This document shows, piece after piece, positions 46,527 through 56,079 of a DNA stretch of 64,000 bases. Position numbers and translations under genes: made by a program. Under the pieces are notes generated by a model that saw nothing but the letters and a program-made list of their open reading frames with translations, was not told the DNA's origin and did not search any database. This DNA is from an uncultured Actinomycetes bacterium. GTDB taxonomy: Bacteria > Actinomycetota > Acidimicrobiia > Acidimicrobiales > RAAP-2. The stretch is taken from NCBI GenBank assembly GCA_903830655.1, contig CAIKUQ010000048.1:1-64000 (forward strand), read 5' to 3'. Numbering within the stretch: position 1 is the stretch's first letter; each line of letters opens with the position of its first letter.

Positions 46527-47861
46527 TTATTCTCCTACTAGGCGAAGTCGACGTGCGAGATCACTCGTCAACTTGTGTTCTGGATCAATGCGGTTTTTTA
46601 AGGTGCGGAATTCACCTAAACGGGGGTACATCACTTGAGCCTTCTCGGGGCTTAGTCGAGAGTCCTTCGCGAAGTACAAACGCCCGCCGGCGGCCACCAC
46701 CATATCGTCGAGCTCATCGAGAATTCCCGGCAGTCGCGGCGATCCGATTGGCAGGTCCAAAGCCAGGGTCCAGCCCGGAATTGGAAATGACAGGGGTGAG
46801 GCGTTCCCTGCACCAAATCGTTTCAGCACAGCCAAGAAGCTCGCCACCCCAGACTCGGAGAGTCGTTTGATGGCGTTGACGACAGTTTCAGAATGGTCAT
46901 CACTCACGGCAAACTGATACTGCAAGAAACCACGCTTACCGTACATGCGGTTCCAGTTGCTCACCCCATCAAGTGGGTGGAAGAAGGTGGAAAGTGATTG
47001 CACCTCTTTTTCGCGATGCTGAGGGGCTACGCGAAACCAGGCTTCATTAAAGAGTCGAACACTCGCGCGGTTAAGTAGACCACTCGGCGGCATAAAGGGG
47101 ACCGAGATTTTTGGTGGTTGTGGGCCAACCAGGGTGGGCTTGGTGACTTGATCCACTCCCGCGTGGTCACCACGGGTAAGAATCGCCCGACCCATGTTTT
47201 TGCCTTTAGTCATGCAATCAACCCACGCCACGGAATAGCGATAGTTGGCGTCACCTTCGAACATGGCGGTCATCACCCCTTCGAGGTTGGAGTACCGATC
47301 GGTGTCGACAAGGACCGAATCGGTGGTGATTGGAGTCATCTGAATAGTGGCTTCGGTAATAACACCAGTGAGTCCCATAGCGCCCACAGTTCCCCAGAAC
47401 AGTTCCGGTTGTGAGTTAGGGGAGATGGTGTGAGCACCGGTTGGAGTCACCAGACGCATCGAGAGAACATGATTGGCGAAGGAGCCATCAACGTGGTGGT
47501 TCTTGCCGTGCACGTCTGCGGCAATCGCCCCACCAATTGTTATCTGGCGGGTTCCCGCAGTTACGGGAACGAACCAGCCCAAGGGAATGGAGAGTTGCAA
47601 GAGTTCGTCAATCGACGCGCCGGCACCCACGGTGACTACGCCCTCGTCGCTTATTCGACCAATTTCGCAGAGCCCTCGGTTGTTGAGCACGACGCCACCG
47701 CTTACTTGCGCGGGGTCACCGTAGCTCCGCCCCAAACCTCGAGCGATGGTGTGAGTAGTTTTGCTGAGCTGATCGAGAACTTGAGCTTCGTCGTATACCG
47801 TTCTCAGTTCACAGTTTCCAGGTGCCGTGAGGCCCCATCCGTACAGCAACTCGCGACTCAT
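46527..47861 (-). CDS. dprE1: Decaprenylphosphoryl-ribose 2'-oxidase (DprE1-like)
   Basis: FAD enzyme (VAO/PCMH fold) that oxidises decaprenyl-phosphoryl-ribose to the 2-keto form. The FAD-binding region is IARGLGRSYGDPAQ, VTAGTRQITIGGAIAADVHG and HVDGSFANHVLSMRLV. The substrate domain contains VLKRFGAGNASPLSFPIPGW and AKDSRLSPEKAQVMYPRL. The residue aligning with the benzothiazinone-reactive Cys387 of the tuberculosis enzyme is Ala367 (GWTLALDLP). ATG 47861 overlaps the ubiA stop (ATGA), giving 444 residues. Confidence 0.92.
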   Translation of the reverse strand: MSRELLYGWGLTAPGNCELRTVYDEAQVLDQLSKTTHTIARGLGRSYGDPAQVSGGVVLNNRGLCEIGRISDEGVVTVGAGASIDELLQLSIPLGWFVPVTAGTRQITIGGAIAADVHGKNHHVDGSFANHVLSMRLVTPTGAHTISPNSQPELFWGTVGAMGLTGVITEATIQMTPITTDSVLVDTDRYSNLEGVMTAMFEGDANYRYSVAWVDCMTKGKNMGRAILTRGDHAGVDQVTKPTLVGPQPPKISVPFMPPSGLLNRASVRLFNEAWFRVAPQHREKEVQSLSTFFHPLDGVSNWNRMYGKRGFLQYQFAVSDDHSETVVNAIKRLSESGVASFLAVLKRFGAGNASPLSFPIPGWTLALDLPIGSPRLPGILDELDDMVVAAGGRLYFAKDSRLSPEKAQVMYPRLGEFRTLKNRIDPEHKLTSDLARRLRLVGE

Positions 47862-48766
47862 GCGTAAATACCAATGGCCAGGAGGCCGGCCCACAAGACA
47901 ATAAGGACTTGGACAACACGGTCGTGCAAGATTAAATCTTCAGGAGCCGCGCCATCGCCGGCGTCAGCCGAGCGCATGATGAAGAGCATTGCGAGAACAA
48001 CCATGACCACCGAAAGCCGAATCGGCACCTGGTGGTGGAGCTTGTTCGAGAGTCCCGTGTGCGAGGTGTCGAACGCCCATAAGCAATATCCGGTGACAAC
48101 TACGGTGGCGCTCATTGTCAGAGCCGAGTTCAGAAACCCCTGGGTATATTCCTTCAGGACTTTGCGAGTTGAACCTGCGCCAACTTTCTTTAATTCACTT
48201 GAGCGTTTTCCAATGACCAAGAACAGCGCACCAAAGGAGATCACCACAAGGAACCAGGTGGATACGTAGATATGGGACGCAACGGCGCCGCCGTACGCGC
48301 GCAAGAAAAAGCCCGCTGCCACTAACGCCAGTTCAATCACCGCTACGGACTTGAGGAAGTAGACGTACGCGAGAGTCTCGATGACGTAAATAGCGAGCAC
48401 GGCGTACAGTGCGCCAGGACTGGGAATAAGAGCGGGAAGAGAGAAGCCGCACAAGGCTAGGACGATTGAAGCGAAGACCGCTATCTGAGGCGAAAGATCG
48501 CCGTTGGCGATGGCGCGGAATTTCTTAGTGGGGTGCTTGCGGTCACTTTCAACGTCCTTGAGGTCGTTTAGGAGATACATCGATGAGGCCACCAGCGAGA
48601 AGGAAATGATGGCCAAGAGGGTGTGGATGAATACGGAACGGTGAAAGAAGGTCCCGGCGGCTACTGGAGCGACCACTAAGAGGCCATTTTTCACCCATTG
48701 ATGGACTCGCATGCCCGAAATAAGGGCGCGTAGTGGGGGGCGGTGCCTGGGGGCAGTACTTGTCAC
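47858..48766 (-). CDS. ubiA: Decaprenyl-phosphate phosphoribosyltransferase (UbiA family)
   Basis: Integral membrane prenyltransferase that makes decaprenyl-phosphoryl-5-phosphoribose, the first lipid step to DPA. The first Asp-rich motif is YLLNDLKDVESDRKHPTKKF, followed by RAIANGDLSP; the second region is RSADAGDGAAPEDLILHDRV. The 302 residues hold about nine helices. The GTG start has no Shine-Dalgarno sequence and a -10-like box 6 nt upstream, so the transcript may be leaderless. It is co-transcribed with dprE1 and dprE2. The phosphatase of the pathway is not in the window. Confidence 0.9.
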   Translation of the reverse strand: MTSTAPRHRPPLRALISGMRVHQWVKNGLLVVAPVAAGTFFHRSVFIHTLLAIISFSLVASSMYLLNDLKDVESDRKHPTKKFRAIANGDLSPQIAVFASIVLALCGFSLPALIPSPGALYAVLAIYVIETLAYVYFLKSVAVIELALVAAGFFLRAYGGAVASHIYVSTWFLVVISFGALFLVIGKRSSELKKVGAGSTRKVLKEYTQGFLNSALTMSATVVVTGYCLWAFDTSHTGLSNKLHHQVPIRLSVVMVVLAMLFIMRSADAGDGAAPEDLILHDRVVQVLIVLWAGLLAIGIYA

Positions 48767-48772
48767 ATATCT

Positions 48773-48778
48773 ACGGTA
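48773..48778 (-). promoter_or_regulatory. Candidate leaderless -10 element for ubiA-dprE1-dprE2
   Basis: TACCGT on the minus strand ends 6 nt before the GTG start of ubiA and no Shine-Dalgarno sequence intervenes. This spacing predicts a transcript starting at the G of the GTG. No convincing -35 is visible. Confidence 0.4.
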
Positions 48779-48898
48779 CTAGGCACGGTTGCTTTCCATT
48801 CTCATTCATACTCCTTAGATTTCCCATTCACACCACCCTCGGCGGGGTCATTACGCTAGAAGAAGACCAAATGCGTCGCCCCAACGGAAAGTTGCGTC

Positions 48899-50041
48899 AT
48901 GGATTTATTTGAATATCAGGGCAAGCAGTATTTCTCTCGTTACGGAATTGCGGTGTCCCCAGGCGATATTGCCGACACGGTAGAAGAAGCAGTGGCGGTA
49001 GCTGAACGCGTCGGGTACCCCGTTGTTATTAAAGCTCAAGTAAAGGTCGGCGGCCGCGGCAAGGCTGGTGGAGTACAGCTCGCCTCCACGAGTGAAGAGG
49101 TCAAATTTCACGCGGGCAATATCCTCGGCCTTGATATCAAGGGCCATATTGTCCACCGCGTATGGGTTGAGCGTTCGAGCGATATCGCCAAGGAGTACTA
49201 CGTATCATTCACGCTGGATCGCCCGAACAAGGTTCACCTAGGAATGCTGAGCGCACAAGGTGGCGTGGAAATCGAAGTCGTAGCTGAAGAGAACCCCGAC
49301 GCTATTTCCTTTCTCTCAATCGATCCGCTTCGTGGTTTAGACCTGGCGGCCGCGCGCAAGTGGGTAGATGAGGCACAACTTGACGAAGTGGCGCAAGAAC
49401 AAGCGGCCCAACTGTTGGTGAAGCTCTACGAGTGCTACACCAAGGGCGACTGCGACCTGGCAGAAATTAATCCTCTGATTTTGACTCCGGAAAATACCGT
49501 GCACGCTCTCGACGCCAAGGTAACTCTGGACGAGAATGCCTCGTTCCGTCACCCCGAATGGGAAGAGTTTCGTGCCACCGAAACCGAAGATCCTCGCGAG
49601 AAGATGGCCAAAGAAAAGGGACTTAACTATATTGGGCTTGATGGCACCGTGGGCATTATCGCCAATGGTGCGGGACTGGCCATGTCAACACTCGACGTCG
49701 TTAACCAAGTGGGCGGTACGGCCGCAAACTTCCTCGACATTGGTGGCGGAGCAAACGCTGACGTGATGGCTTCGGCCCTGGAGGTCATCAACGCTGATCC
49801 CAAGGTCAAGGCAATCTTTGTCAACATCTTTGGCGGTATCACTCGCGTGGACGAGGTTGCTAAGGGCGTGCTCGAAGCACTACAGCGTGTTTCTATCTCC
49901 TCGCCGATCGTGCTGCGCTTGGATGGAACCAATGCGGTTGAGGGCCGAGCAATCTTGGCACCTCACGAAAGTGACACTTTGATTACCGAACCCACCATGC
50001 TCGAGGCCGCGCGTCGCGCCGTTGCGTTAGCGAACGCGTAA
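48899..50041 (+). CDS. sucC: Succinyl-CoA synthetase beta subunit
   Basis: TCA-cycle enzyme subunit with the ATP-grasp fold. It begins MDLFEYQGKQYFSRYGIAV and contains VIKAQVKVGGRGKAGGVQLA, CDLAEINPLILTP and VNIFGGITRVDEVAKGV. The 380 residues match. It is followed by sucD after 9 bp. The upstream 132-bp spacer separates it from the divergent ubiA; TACGCT at about 48854 could be its -10. Confidence 0.97.
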   Translation: MDLFEYQGKQYFSRYGIAVSPGDIADTVEEAVAVAERVGYPVVIKAQVKVGGRGKAGGVQLASTSEEVKFHAGNILGLDIKGHIVHRVWVERSSDIAKEYYVSFTLDRPNKVHLGMLSAQGGVEIEVVAEENPDAISFLSIDPLRGLDLAAARKWVDEAQLDEVAQEQAAQLLVKLYECYTKGDCDLAEINPLILTPENTVHALDAKVTLDENASFRHPEWEEFRATETEDPREKMAKEKGLNYIGLDGTVGIIANGAGLAMSTLDVVNQVGGTAANFLDIGGGANADVMASALEVINADPKVKAIFVNIFGGITRVDEVAKGVLEALQRVSISSPIVLRLDGTNAVEGRAILAPHESDTLITEPTMLEAARRAVALANA

Positions 50042-50050
50042 GGAATAAAT

Positions 50051-50935
50051 ATGGCAATTTTTGTTGATAAAAATACGAAGGTAATCGTCCAAGGACTCAC
50101 CGGTGGGCAGGGTCGTTTCCACGGACTGCGCAACCGCGACTACGGAACCAAAATCGTTGGTGGGGTCACTCCCGGCAAGGGTGGAGAGAATGTCGAAGGG
50201 ATTCCCGTGTACAACTCGGTGAAAGAGGCGGTGGCCGCTACTGGTGCGACCGCGTCGTTCATAGTGGTGCCCCCGAAGTTCGCGCCAGCCGCCATTATGG
50301 AAGCGGCCGAGGGCGGCATTACATTTATTGTCTGCATCACCGAAGGAATTCCCGCCCACGATGAAGCCGTGACCTACAACCGTCTCGTCGAAGAGTTTCC
50401 CGGTGTTCGCCTACTTGGACCCAACTGCCCGGGCATCATCACTCCGGGTCAGTGCAACATTGGCATTACCTCAGGTGACATTGCCCTACCCGGGGGACCG
50501 GTGGGCATAGTTTCTCGATCGGGCACCTTGACCTACCAGGCCCTGCACGAGCTTTCCAAACAGGGGATTGGGCAAACGACCTGCGTCGGCATTGGCGGAG
50601 ACCCTGTACCGGGTACGAACTTTATTGATTGTCTCGCGGCCTTCGAGGCCGATCCAGAAACCAAAGCGGTCATGATGATTGGAGAGATTGGCGGCTCCGA
50701 AGAAGAGCGCGCTGCCGAGTGGATAAAAACCAACATGACTAAGCCCGTCGTTTCGTACATCGCGGGCGGCACCGCTCCCGCGGGGCGCAAGATGGGTCAC
50801 GCTGGTGCAATTATCTCCGGCTCTAAGGGAACCGCCCAAGCCAAGATGGACGCTCTCGCAGCGGCTGGAGTTCACGTTTGCTTGAACCCCACTGAGGCTG
50901 GCGAAAAGATGGTTGAGATTGTTAGAGGACTGTAA
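50051..50935 (+). CDS. sucD: Succinyl-CoA synthetase alpha subunit
   Basis: Carries the CoA site and the phospho-His of succinyl-CoA synthetase. It contains [60 protein letters not shown] and the phospho-His region [20 protein letters not shown]. The 294 residues match. The AAGGAA before the ATG is a good Shine-Dalgarno sequence. Confidence 0.97.
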   Translation: MAIFVDKNTKVIVQGLTGGQGRFHGLRNRDYGTKIVGGVTPGKGGENVEGIPVYNSVKEAVAATGATASFIVVPPKFAPAAIMEAAEGGITFIVCITEGIPAHDEAVTYNRLVEEFPGVRLLGPNCPGIITPGQCNIGITSGDIALPGGPVGIVSRSGTLTYQALHELSKQGIGQTTCVGIGGDPVPGTNFIDCLAAFEADPETKAVMMIGEIGGSEEERAAEWIKTNMTKPVVSYIAGGTAPAGRKMGHAGAIISGSKGTAQAKMDALAAAGVHVCLNPTEAGEKMVEIVRGL

Positions 50936-50979
50936 GTTCTTGATCTCGAGCAACGACGGTATGCGAAACGATAGGTGAC

Positions 50980-51834
50980 ATGAGCGCAGAACTACTTGAC
51001 GGTGCGAAACTCGCGGGCCGGATGAATATGGAATCAGCCGATCGCATTGGTCGCTTACTTTCAGCCGGACGTACGGTGGGGCTCGGGACAATTTTGATTG
51101 GCGACAATCCTTCGAGTGCGAAGTATGTGGCGATGAAACATGCGGACTGTGCCGAGCTGGGTATTAATTCATTTCATGAACACTTGGCGGAATCAGTTTC
51201 GCAGAGAGAGGTCGAAGAAGTAATTGATCGCATGAATACGAATCCAGAGATTCACGGAATTTTGGTTCAGCTCCCACTCCCCGAAGGGATGAATCAAGAA
51301 GAGGTGCTCTTGCGAATCAGCCCAGATAAGGATGTTGATGGACTCCATCCACTTAATCTGGGCAAGTTGGTGATGGGTCAACCAGGACCCTTGCCCTGCA
51401 CGCCAGCTGGCATTGTTGAACTGCTTTTAGCTCACCGCGTTCCCGTGGAGGGCCAGCATGTTGTCGTCATCGGCCGCGGATTGACCGTGGGGCGTCCACT
51501 CGCCCTCTTGCTGGCGTTACCCCGCAGGGGCTGTAACGCGGCGGTCAGCGTGGTGCACCGGGGAGTAGAAAACTTTTCTGAGATTGTGCGCAGTGGTGAT
51601 GTCGTCGTGAGCGCGGCCGGATCTCCAAGTTTGGTCGTCCCGGCGATGATTAAGCCCGGGGCGGCGGTTGTGGGAGCCGGAACGAGCTTCGCCAATGGTA
51701 AATTGCTCAGCGATATCGCCGATGGTGTGGAAAACTTGGCAGGATGGATTACCCCTCGTATTGGTGGGGTAGGCCCAATGACTCGTGCGATGCTTGTGCG
51801 TAATACGGTCTTAGCAGCAGAAAAGGTTCGATGA
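50980..51834 (+). CDS. folD: Methylenetetrahydrofolate dehydrogenase/cyclohydrolase
   Basis: Interconverts methylene- and formyl-THF via methenyl-THF. It contains the catalytic-Lys segment PSSAKYVAMKHADCAELGI, GILVQLPLPEGMNQEEVLLR, DVDGLHPLNLGKL and the NADP loop VVVIGRGLTVGRPLALLLAL (the Ser of the usual GRS is Gly-Leu here). The end VGPMTRAMLVRNTVLA is typical. The 284 residues match. The stop overlaps the cupin gene by 4 bp. Confidence 0.95.
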   Translation: MSAELLDGAKLAGRMNMESADRIGRLLSAGRTVGLGTILIGDNPSSAKYVAMKHADCAELGINSFHEHLAESVSQREVEEVIDRMNTNPEIHGILVQLPLPEGMNQEEVLLRISPDKDVDGLHPLNLGKLVMGQPGPLPCTPAGIVELLLAHRVPVEGQHVVVIGRGLTVGRPLALLLALPRRGCNAAVSVVHRGVENFSEIVRSGDVVVSAAGSPSLVVPAMIKPGAAVVGAGTSFANGKLLSDIADGVENLAGWITPRIGGVGPMTRAMLVRNTVLAAEKVR

Positions 51835-52202
51835 GTACAACAGATAACAAAGGCCGCGAATACGACGAGCGCCCGTGGGGCAGCTTCACGGTCCTCGATG
51901 ACGAAACGTCAGATCACAAGGTCAAGCGCATTGTCGTCGCTCCCGGTAAGCGCTTGAGCTACCAAACGCACTCACAGCGCGCAGAACACTGGTTTATCGT
52001 TTCAGGTATAGCCACCGTCACGCTCGATGGAGATGAACTCACCTGCACCGCCGGTCAAGGTGTGGACATTGGCCTGGGTGTGGCGCACCGCTGTGAGAAC
52101 CGCGGCACCGAGCCCGTTGTTTTTATTGAGGTGCAAACCGGTACATACTTCGGCGAGGACGACATCGTTCGTTTAGAAGACGACTTCGGTCGAGCCAACT
52201 AA
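51831..52202 (+). CDS. Cupin protein, mannose-6-phosphate isomerase type II-like
   Basis: Single cupin domain of 123 residues like the C-terminal isomerase domain of GMP/mannose-6-phosphate isomerases (DERPWGSFTVLDD, KRLSYQTHSQRAEHWFIVSG, GQGVDIGLGVAHRCENRGTE). The usual metal ligands Gln/His/Glu and a later His are visible (SYQTHSQRAEHW, AHRCEN). Its role is not certain; it could isomerise a sugar phosphate or be a regulatory cupin. It is translationally coupled to folD and followed by metF after 6 bp, but no link to folate metabolism is evident. Confidence 0.82.
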   Translation: MSTTDNKGREYDERPWGSFTVLDDETSDHKVKRIVVAPGKRLSYQTHSQRAEHWFIVSGIATVTLDGDELTCTAGQGVDIGLGVAHRCENRGTEPVVFIEVQTGTYFGEDDIVRLEDDFGRAN

Positions 52203-52208
52203 ATACTC

Positions 52209-53057
52209 GTGAGAATTGATGCACTGCTCCAAGCGGGGCTCACTCGTTCCTTTGAGTTTTTCCCGCCCAAGAGTGAAGCCGAGTCCGTAACGCTCGATGA
52301 GACTTTTTCAGATCTCGAAATACTCAAACCATCTTTTGTTTCGGTGACCTATCGCGGCGGCGCTGAGTCGCGTCAACGCACCTACGACTTGGTATCTCGA
52401 ATACAGGGAGATCACAACATCACCTCGATGGCGCACATGATTTGTGTGGGGCACAAGCAAGATGAGGTCGAACGAATCTTGCACAACTACGCCGAAGCCG
52501 GCGTGGAAAATATTATGGCCCTGGGGGGCGATGTTCCTTCAGGTAGTGAGGACAGCTCCGACTTCGCCTACGCCATTGACCTCGTTTCTGAGATCCGTCA
52601 CGCGGGAACTTTCGCCATTGGGGTCGCGGCTCACCCGTTGGGCCATCCCAAGAGCCCAACGCTGGACTCGGACCGTGAGTTCTTGGCACTGAAACTGGAG
52701 TTGGCGGACTTTGCGGTCACCCAGTTCTTTTTCCAAGCCGACGAGTGGAAGTCACTGGTTAATGACCTCGCCGATCGCAACTGCCATAAGCCAGTACTAC
52801 CGGGCATTATGCCAGTCACCAGTCTCAGCTCAATTCCTTCGATGGCCCGGATGGGCTCGACCGTTCCACCCGAGCTGGTGGTTCGTTTGGAAGCAGCAAA
52901 CGAAAGTGGTGGCCCCGAAGCGGTGCGCGAGGCGGGAATAAGCGCCGCCGTTGAACTCTGCCGGGATCTCTTGGCCGAACACGCCCCCGGTTTGCACTTT
53001 TATACCCTGAACCGTTCAACGGCGACAAGAGAGATTCACGACGCACTTTTCAACTAG
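52209..53057 (+). CDS. metF: Methylenetetrahydrofolate reductase
   Basis: FAD enzyme reducing 5,10-methylene-THF to 5-methyl-THF for methionine synthesis. It contains FEFFPPKSEAESVTLDETF, VSVTYRGGAESRQRTYDLVS, MAHMICVGHKQDEVERILHN, IMALGGDVP and, at the C-terminus, HFYTLNRSTATREI. The 282 residues match. The GTG start lies 6 bp after the cupin gene. With folD this gives two consecutive folate enzymes. Confidence 0.96.
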   Translation: MRIDALLQAGLTRSFEFFPPKSEAESVTLDETFSDLEILKPSFVSVTYRGGAESRQRTYDLVSRIQGDHNITSMAHMICVGHKQDEVERILHNYAEAGVENIMALGGDVPSGSEDSSDFAYAIDLVSEIRHAGTFAIGVAAHPLGHPKSPTLDSDREFLALKLELADFAVTQFFFQADEWKSLVNDLADRNCHKPVLPGIMPVTSLSSIPSMARMGSTVPPELVVRLEAANESGGPEAVREAGISAAVELCRDLLAEHAPGLHFYTLNRSTATREIHDALFN

Positions 53058-53089
53058 TTAGCCCTTAAAAACTCTGGGTTACTTAGGCG

Positions 53090-53095
53090 TAAGAT
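53090..53095 (+). promoter_or_regulatory. Candidate leaderless -10 element for icd-mdh
   Basis: TAAGAT ends 6 nt before the icd ATG; the intervening GGTGGT is not a normally spaced Shine-Dalgarno sequence. The arrangement predicts transcription starting at the A of the ATG. No strong -35 is seen. Confidence 0.45.
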
Positions 53096-53101
53096 GGTGG
53101 T

Positions 53102-54298
53102 ATGGCTGAAAAAATCACAATGAGCGCCGCTGGTGTTCTCTCCGTTCCCGAGAATCCAATTATTCCGTTCATTGAAGGTGATGGAACGGGAGTGGACATC
53201 TGGCCCGCGGCCAAGCTCGTTCTTGACGCGGCCGCCAAGAAGCACGGCAAGACCATTGAGTGGAAGGAAGTGCTCGCCGGCGAAAAGGCCTTTAATGAAA
53301 CTGGAGAATGGCTTCCCGAACAAACCATCATCGACTTTCGTGAGTACCTCATTGGCATCAAGGGCCCACTCACCACTCCAATCGGTGGGGGATTTCGTTC
53401 GCTAAACGTCGCCCTGCGACAGATTCTGGATCTCTACGTATGCCTACGCCCAGTGCGTTGGTTCCAAGGAGTCCCTTCACCCGTCAAGCACCCCGAACTC
53501 GTTGACATGGTGATTTTTCGTGAGAACACCGAGGACGTTTACGCCGGTCTCGAAGTTGAAGCTGGCACGCCGGGTGCGGAAAAGCTGCGCGCGTTCTTGA
53601 AAGACGAATACAACTGGGACATTCGTGAGATGAGCGGAATCGGCATTAAGCCAATTTCGAAAGAAGGCTCTGAGCGATTGATTCGCGCTTCAATCGAATA
53701 CGCACTACATCACAAGAAGGCTTCGGTCACGCTTGTTCACAAGGGCAATATTCAGAAATTTACCGAAGGCGCTTTCATGAAGTGGGGCTATCAGCTCGTT
53801 CGTGATGAGTTCGCCGACCGCGTGGTTGGCTGGGATGACTGTGGAGGCAAGCCTGAGGGCAAGCTCCTAGTCAAAGACGCCATTGCCGACATCACCTTGC
53901 AGCAAGTACTGACCCGACCAGCCGAGTTCGACGTCATCGCTACGATGAACTTGAACGGCGACTATCTGTCGGACGCACTCGCCGCCCAAGTTGGTGGCAT
54001 TGGAATTGCCCCGGGTGCCAATATCAACTACGTCACGGGCCACGGAATTTTTGAGGCGACCCACGGAACCGCACCTAAGTACGCCGGTCAGGACAAGGTG
54101 AATCCCGGCTCAGTTCTCTTGAGCGGTGTATTGATGTTCGAGCACCTCGGGTGGACTGAAGCTGCGGCAGATATCGTGCGCGCGCTCGAAGCCACCATCG
54201 CCGACAAAATCGTTACCTACGATTTTGCTCGCCAGATGGAGGGCGCAACTGAAGTTAAGTGTTCCGAGTTCGCCTCGGCCATTGTCGATCGCCTCTAG
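53102..54298 (+). CDS. icd: Isocitrate dehydrogenase (NADP type)
   Basis: Oxidative decarboxylation of isocitrate to 2-oxoglutarate. The 398 residues resemble the E. coli homodimeric enzyme: [20 protein letters not shown] (phosphorylatable Ser and substrate Arg/Asn), [39 protein letters not shown] and [20 protein letters not shown]. Lys-Tyr in APKYAG favours NADP. mdh starts 14 bp downstream. Confidence 0.96.
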   Translation: MAEKITMSAAGVLSVPENPIIPFIEGDGTGVDIWPAAKLVLDAAAKKHGKTIEWKEVLAGEKAFNETGEWLPEQTIIDFREYLIGIKGPLTTPIGGGFRSLNVALRQILDLYVCLRPVRWFQGVPSPVKHPELVDMVIFRENTEDVYAGLEVEAGTPGAEKLRAFLKDEYNWDIREMSGIGIKPISKEGSERLIRASIEYALHHKKASVTLVHKGNIQKFTEGAFMKWGYQLVRDEFADRVVGWDDCGGKPEGKLLVKDAIADITLQQVLTRPAEFDVIATMNLNGDYLSDALAAQVGGIGIAPGANINYVTGHGIFEATHGTAPKYAGQDKVNPGSVLLSGVLMFEHLGWTEAAADIVRALEATIADKIVTYDFARQMEGATEVKCSEFASAIVDRL

Positions 54299-54312
54299 AG
54301 GAAAGGTACATC

Positions 54313-55302
54313 ATGACTACTCCTATCAACGTCACCGTCACCGGAGCTGCTGGCCAGATTGGTTACTCGCTCTTGTTCCGTATTGCCTCCGGTGCACTCT
54401 TTGGTCCTAGCCAGCCCGTGGCCCTTCGTTTGCTCGAGATTGAGCCAGCGATGAAGGCACTCGAAGGTGTTGTCATGGAGCTCGATGACTGTGCCTTCCC
54501 ACTGCTTTCGAGCATCGAAGCCACCAGCAATTTGGCTACCGCATTTGACGGGACGAACTGGTCCTTGCTGGTCGGATCGGTTCCGCGCAAGGCGGGTATG
54601 GAGCGAGGCGACTTGCTTAACGTCAATGGCGGCATCTTCAAGCCCCAGGGGCGGGCAATCGCGGAAAACGCCGCCAGTGACGTTCGAGTTCTCGTGGTGG
54701 GTAACCCCTGCAATACCAACTGTTTGATTGCTCGGGCGAACGCGCCCGAAGTTCCCGCCGACCGTTGGTTCGCCATGACTCGTTTGGACCAAAATCGTGC
54801 TGAGACCCAGATCGCTAAAAAAGCGGGAGCCGCGGTGAGTTCCGTGAAGAATCTGGCAATTTGGGGCAACCACTCGGCTACTCAGTTCCCCGATTTCGCT
54901 AACGCGACCGTCGACGGCAAGGCCGTAACCGCAGCGATTAGTGACCACGCTTGGCTCCAGGGTGAGTTCATCACTACCGTTCAAAAGCGCGGCGCGGCCA
55001 TTATTGAAGCTCGTGGTGCGAGTTCAGCCGCGTCAGCGGCGAACGCCGCAATCGACACGGTAGTGAGTCTCGTGAATAAAACCGCGGCTGACGACTGTGC
55101 ATCCGTTGCGGTCACCAGCTCCGGTGAGTACGGGGTGCCCGAAGGCTTGACCTTTGGATTCCCTGTCTCGGCCGATGGTCAAGGTGCCTGGAAGGTCAAA
55201 GAGGGTTTCGAAATTGATGGCTTCGCCGCCGAGCGAATCAAGATCACCACTGATGAACTCATCGCTGAGCGCGATGAAGTTCGCGCACTAGGCCTAATTT
55301 AA
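54313..55302 (+). CDS. mdh: Malate dehydrogenase
   Basis: TCA-cycle oxidation of malate. The NAD site is [20 protein letters not shown]; the catalytic Asp-Arg and His appear in [18 protein letters not shown] and [14 protein letters not shown]. The 329 residues fit the cytosolic-type MDH of actinobacteria. ATG 54313 follows GAGGAAAGG; the frame is open upstream inside icd, without resemblance. It is convergent with the cyclase gene 7 bp away. Confidence 0.97.
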   Translation: MTTPINVTVTGAAGQIGYSLLFRIASGALFGPSQPVALRLLEIEPAMKALEGVVMELDDCAFPLLSSIEATSNLATAFDGTNWSLLVGSVPRKAGMERGDLLNVNGGIFKPQGRAIAENAASDVRVLVVGNPCNTNCLIARANAPEVPADRWFAMTRLDQNRAETQIAKKAGAAVSSVKNLAIWGNHSATQFPDFANATVDGKAVTAAISDHAWLQGEFITTVQKRGAAIIEARGASSAASAANAAIDTVVSLVNKTAADDCASVAVTSSGEYGVPEGLTFGFPVSADGQGAWKVKEGFEIDGFAAERIKITTDELIAERDEVRALGLI

Positions 55303-55309
55303 ATTCTTT

Positions 55310-55966
55310 CTAGCGCGAGCTAAGCGAAGAAAGCGCTACTGCACGCACTGGGCCACCGTCACTGGCGCCCATGTTGAGAGGCAGCAGCGAGATAAATGGC
55401 GTGGCCCCGGTAAGTTTGCCCAAGTTGGTGAAGTTCTCACCGATTATTCCATTGGCCTTGCTCCACAGGTAGTGGTTCTCGAGTTTCGCGTCGGCGGGAT
55501 TCTCTGGAGTCATGTCGAGCGACAAAAAGTCCAAGACGATTGTTCGCACCCCTTGGTCTAATAAGTACTGCAGACTTTCGAGCGTTGGGTAGGGGTGCGC
55601 TAGATATTCAGCCGTGCCGAAGTGCCGCGACCAATCAGTCCGCACTAAGACTATGGAGCCATCTTCATAAGCTGCTTTGGTAAAGCGTTCATGAGGTATT
55701 GCTTCGCGGGGGCTAAGGCCGGTGGCATCAACGAGGGACCAGCACCCGATAAAGCGCTGTAGGGGAATCTGATCCAAAGTTGCGAGTTCGTTAAGCACGT
55801 GAAATGGGGAATCAATATGTGTTCCCGACTGTGAACCCATATGAACGGAAAGAACGTTCACCCAATCCGTCTCGGCGTGGAGAATCGGCTCAATGACCAC
55901 AGGGGGGTCACCCGGATACACCTGCATGCCAGTGTGGAGCTGGTGGGAAAGATCAATAATTTCCAA
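55310..55966 (-). CDS. Cyclase/kynurenine-formamidase-like metal hydrolase
   Basis: Metal-dependent hydrolase of the cyclase family (PF04199-like), 218 residues. The diagnostic metal motif is GSQSGTHIDSPFHVLNEL (H-x-G-T-H-x-D-x-P-x-H type), with DLSHQLHTGMQVYPGDPP at the start and LVRTDWSRHFGTAEYLAHPY in the core. Family members hydrolyse formylkynurenine, isatin or related amide/ring bonds; the substrate here is unknown. GAGGATG precedes the ATG. It is divergent from the NCS1 permease, sharing a 113-bp spacer with inverted repeats, so it probably belongs to the same pathway. Confidence 0.88.
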   Translation of the reverse strand: MEIIDLSHQLHTGMQVYPGDPPVVIEPILHAETDWVNVLSVHMGSQSGTHIDSPFHVLNELATLDQIPLQRFIGCWSLVDATGLSPREAIPHERFTKAAYEDGSIVLVRTDWSRHFGTAEYLAHPYPTLESLQYLLDQGVRTIVLDFLSLDMTPENPADAKLENHYLWSKANGIIGENFTNLGKLTGATPFISLLPLNMGASDGGPVRAVALSSLSSR

Positions 55967-56016
55967 AGTGACACATCCTCTTAGAAACTGCCAAAAGTCA
56001 AATACTGATTACTCGT

Positions 56017-56033
56017 AAGTTATCTATTAACTT
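56017..56033. promoter_or_regulatory. Inverted repeat between the cyclase and permease genes
   Basis: AAGTTA-TCTAT-TAACTT: perfect 6-bp arms with a 5-bp spacer, in the 113-bp divergent promoter region. It has the form of a dimeric-regulator operator. No regulator gene lies in the cluster. Confidence 0.4.
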
Positions 56034-56041
56034 TGAGCCTA

Positions 56042-56053
56042 GAGCAAGTGCTC
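56042..56053. promoter_or_regulatory. Second small inverted repeat before the NCS1 permease gene
   Basis: GAGCA-AG-TGCTC, perfect 5-bp arms, 26 bp before the permease ATG. It could be a half of a composite operator or a chance palindrome. Confidence 0.25.
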
Positions 56054-56079
56054 ATAGATGTATCCATTTAGGGGGAAGC

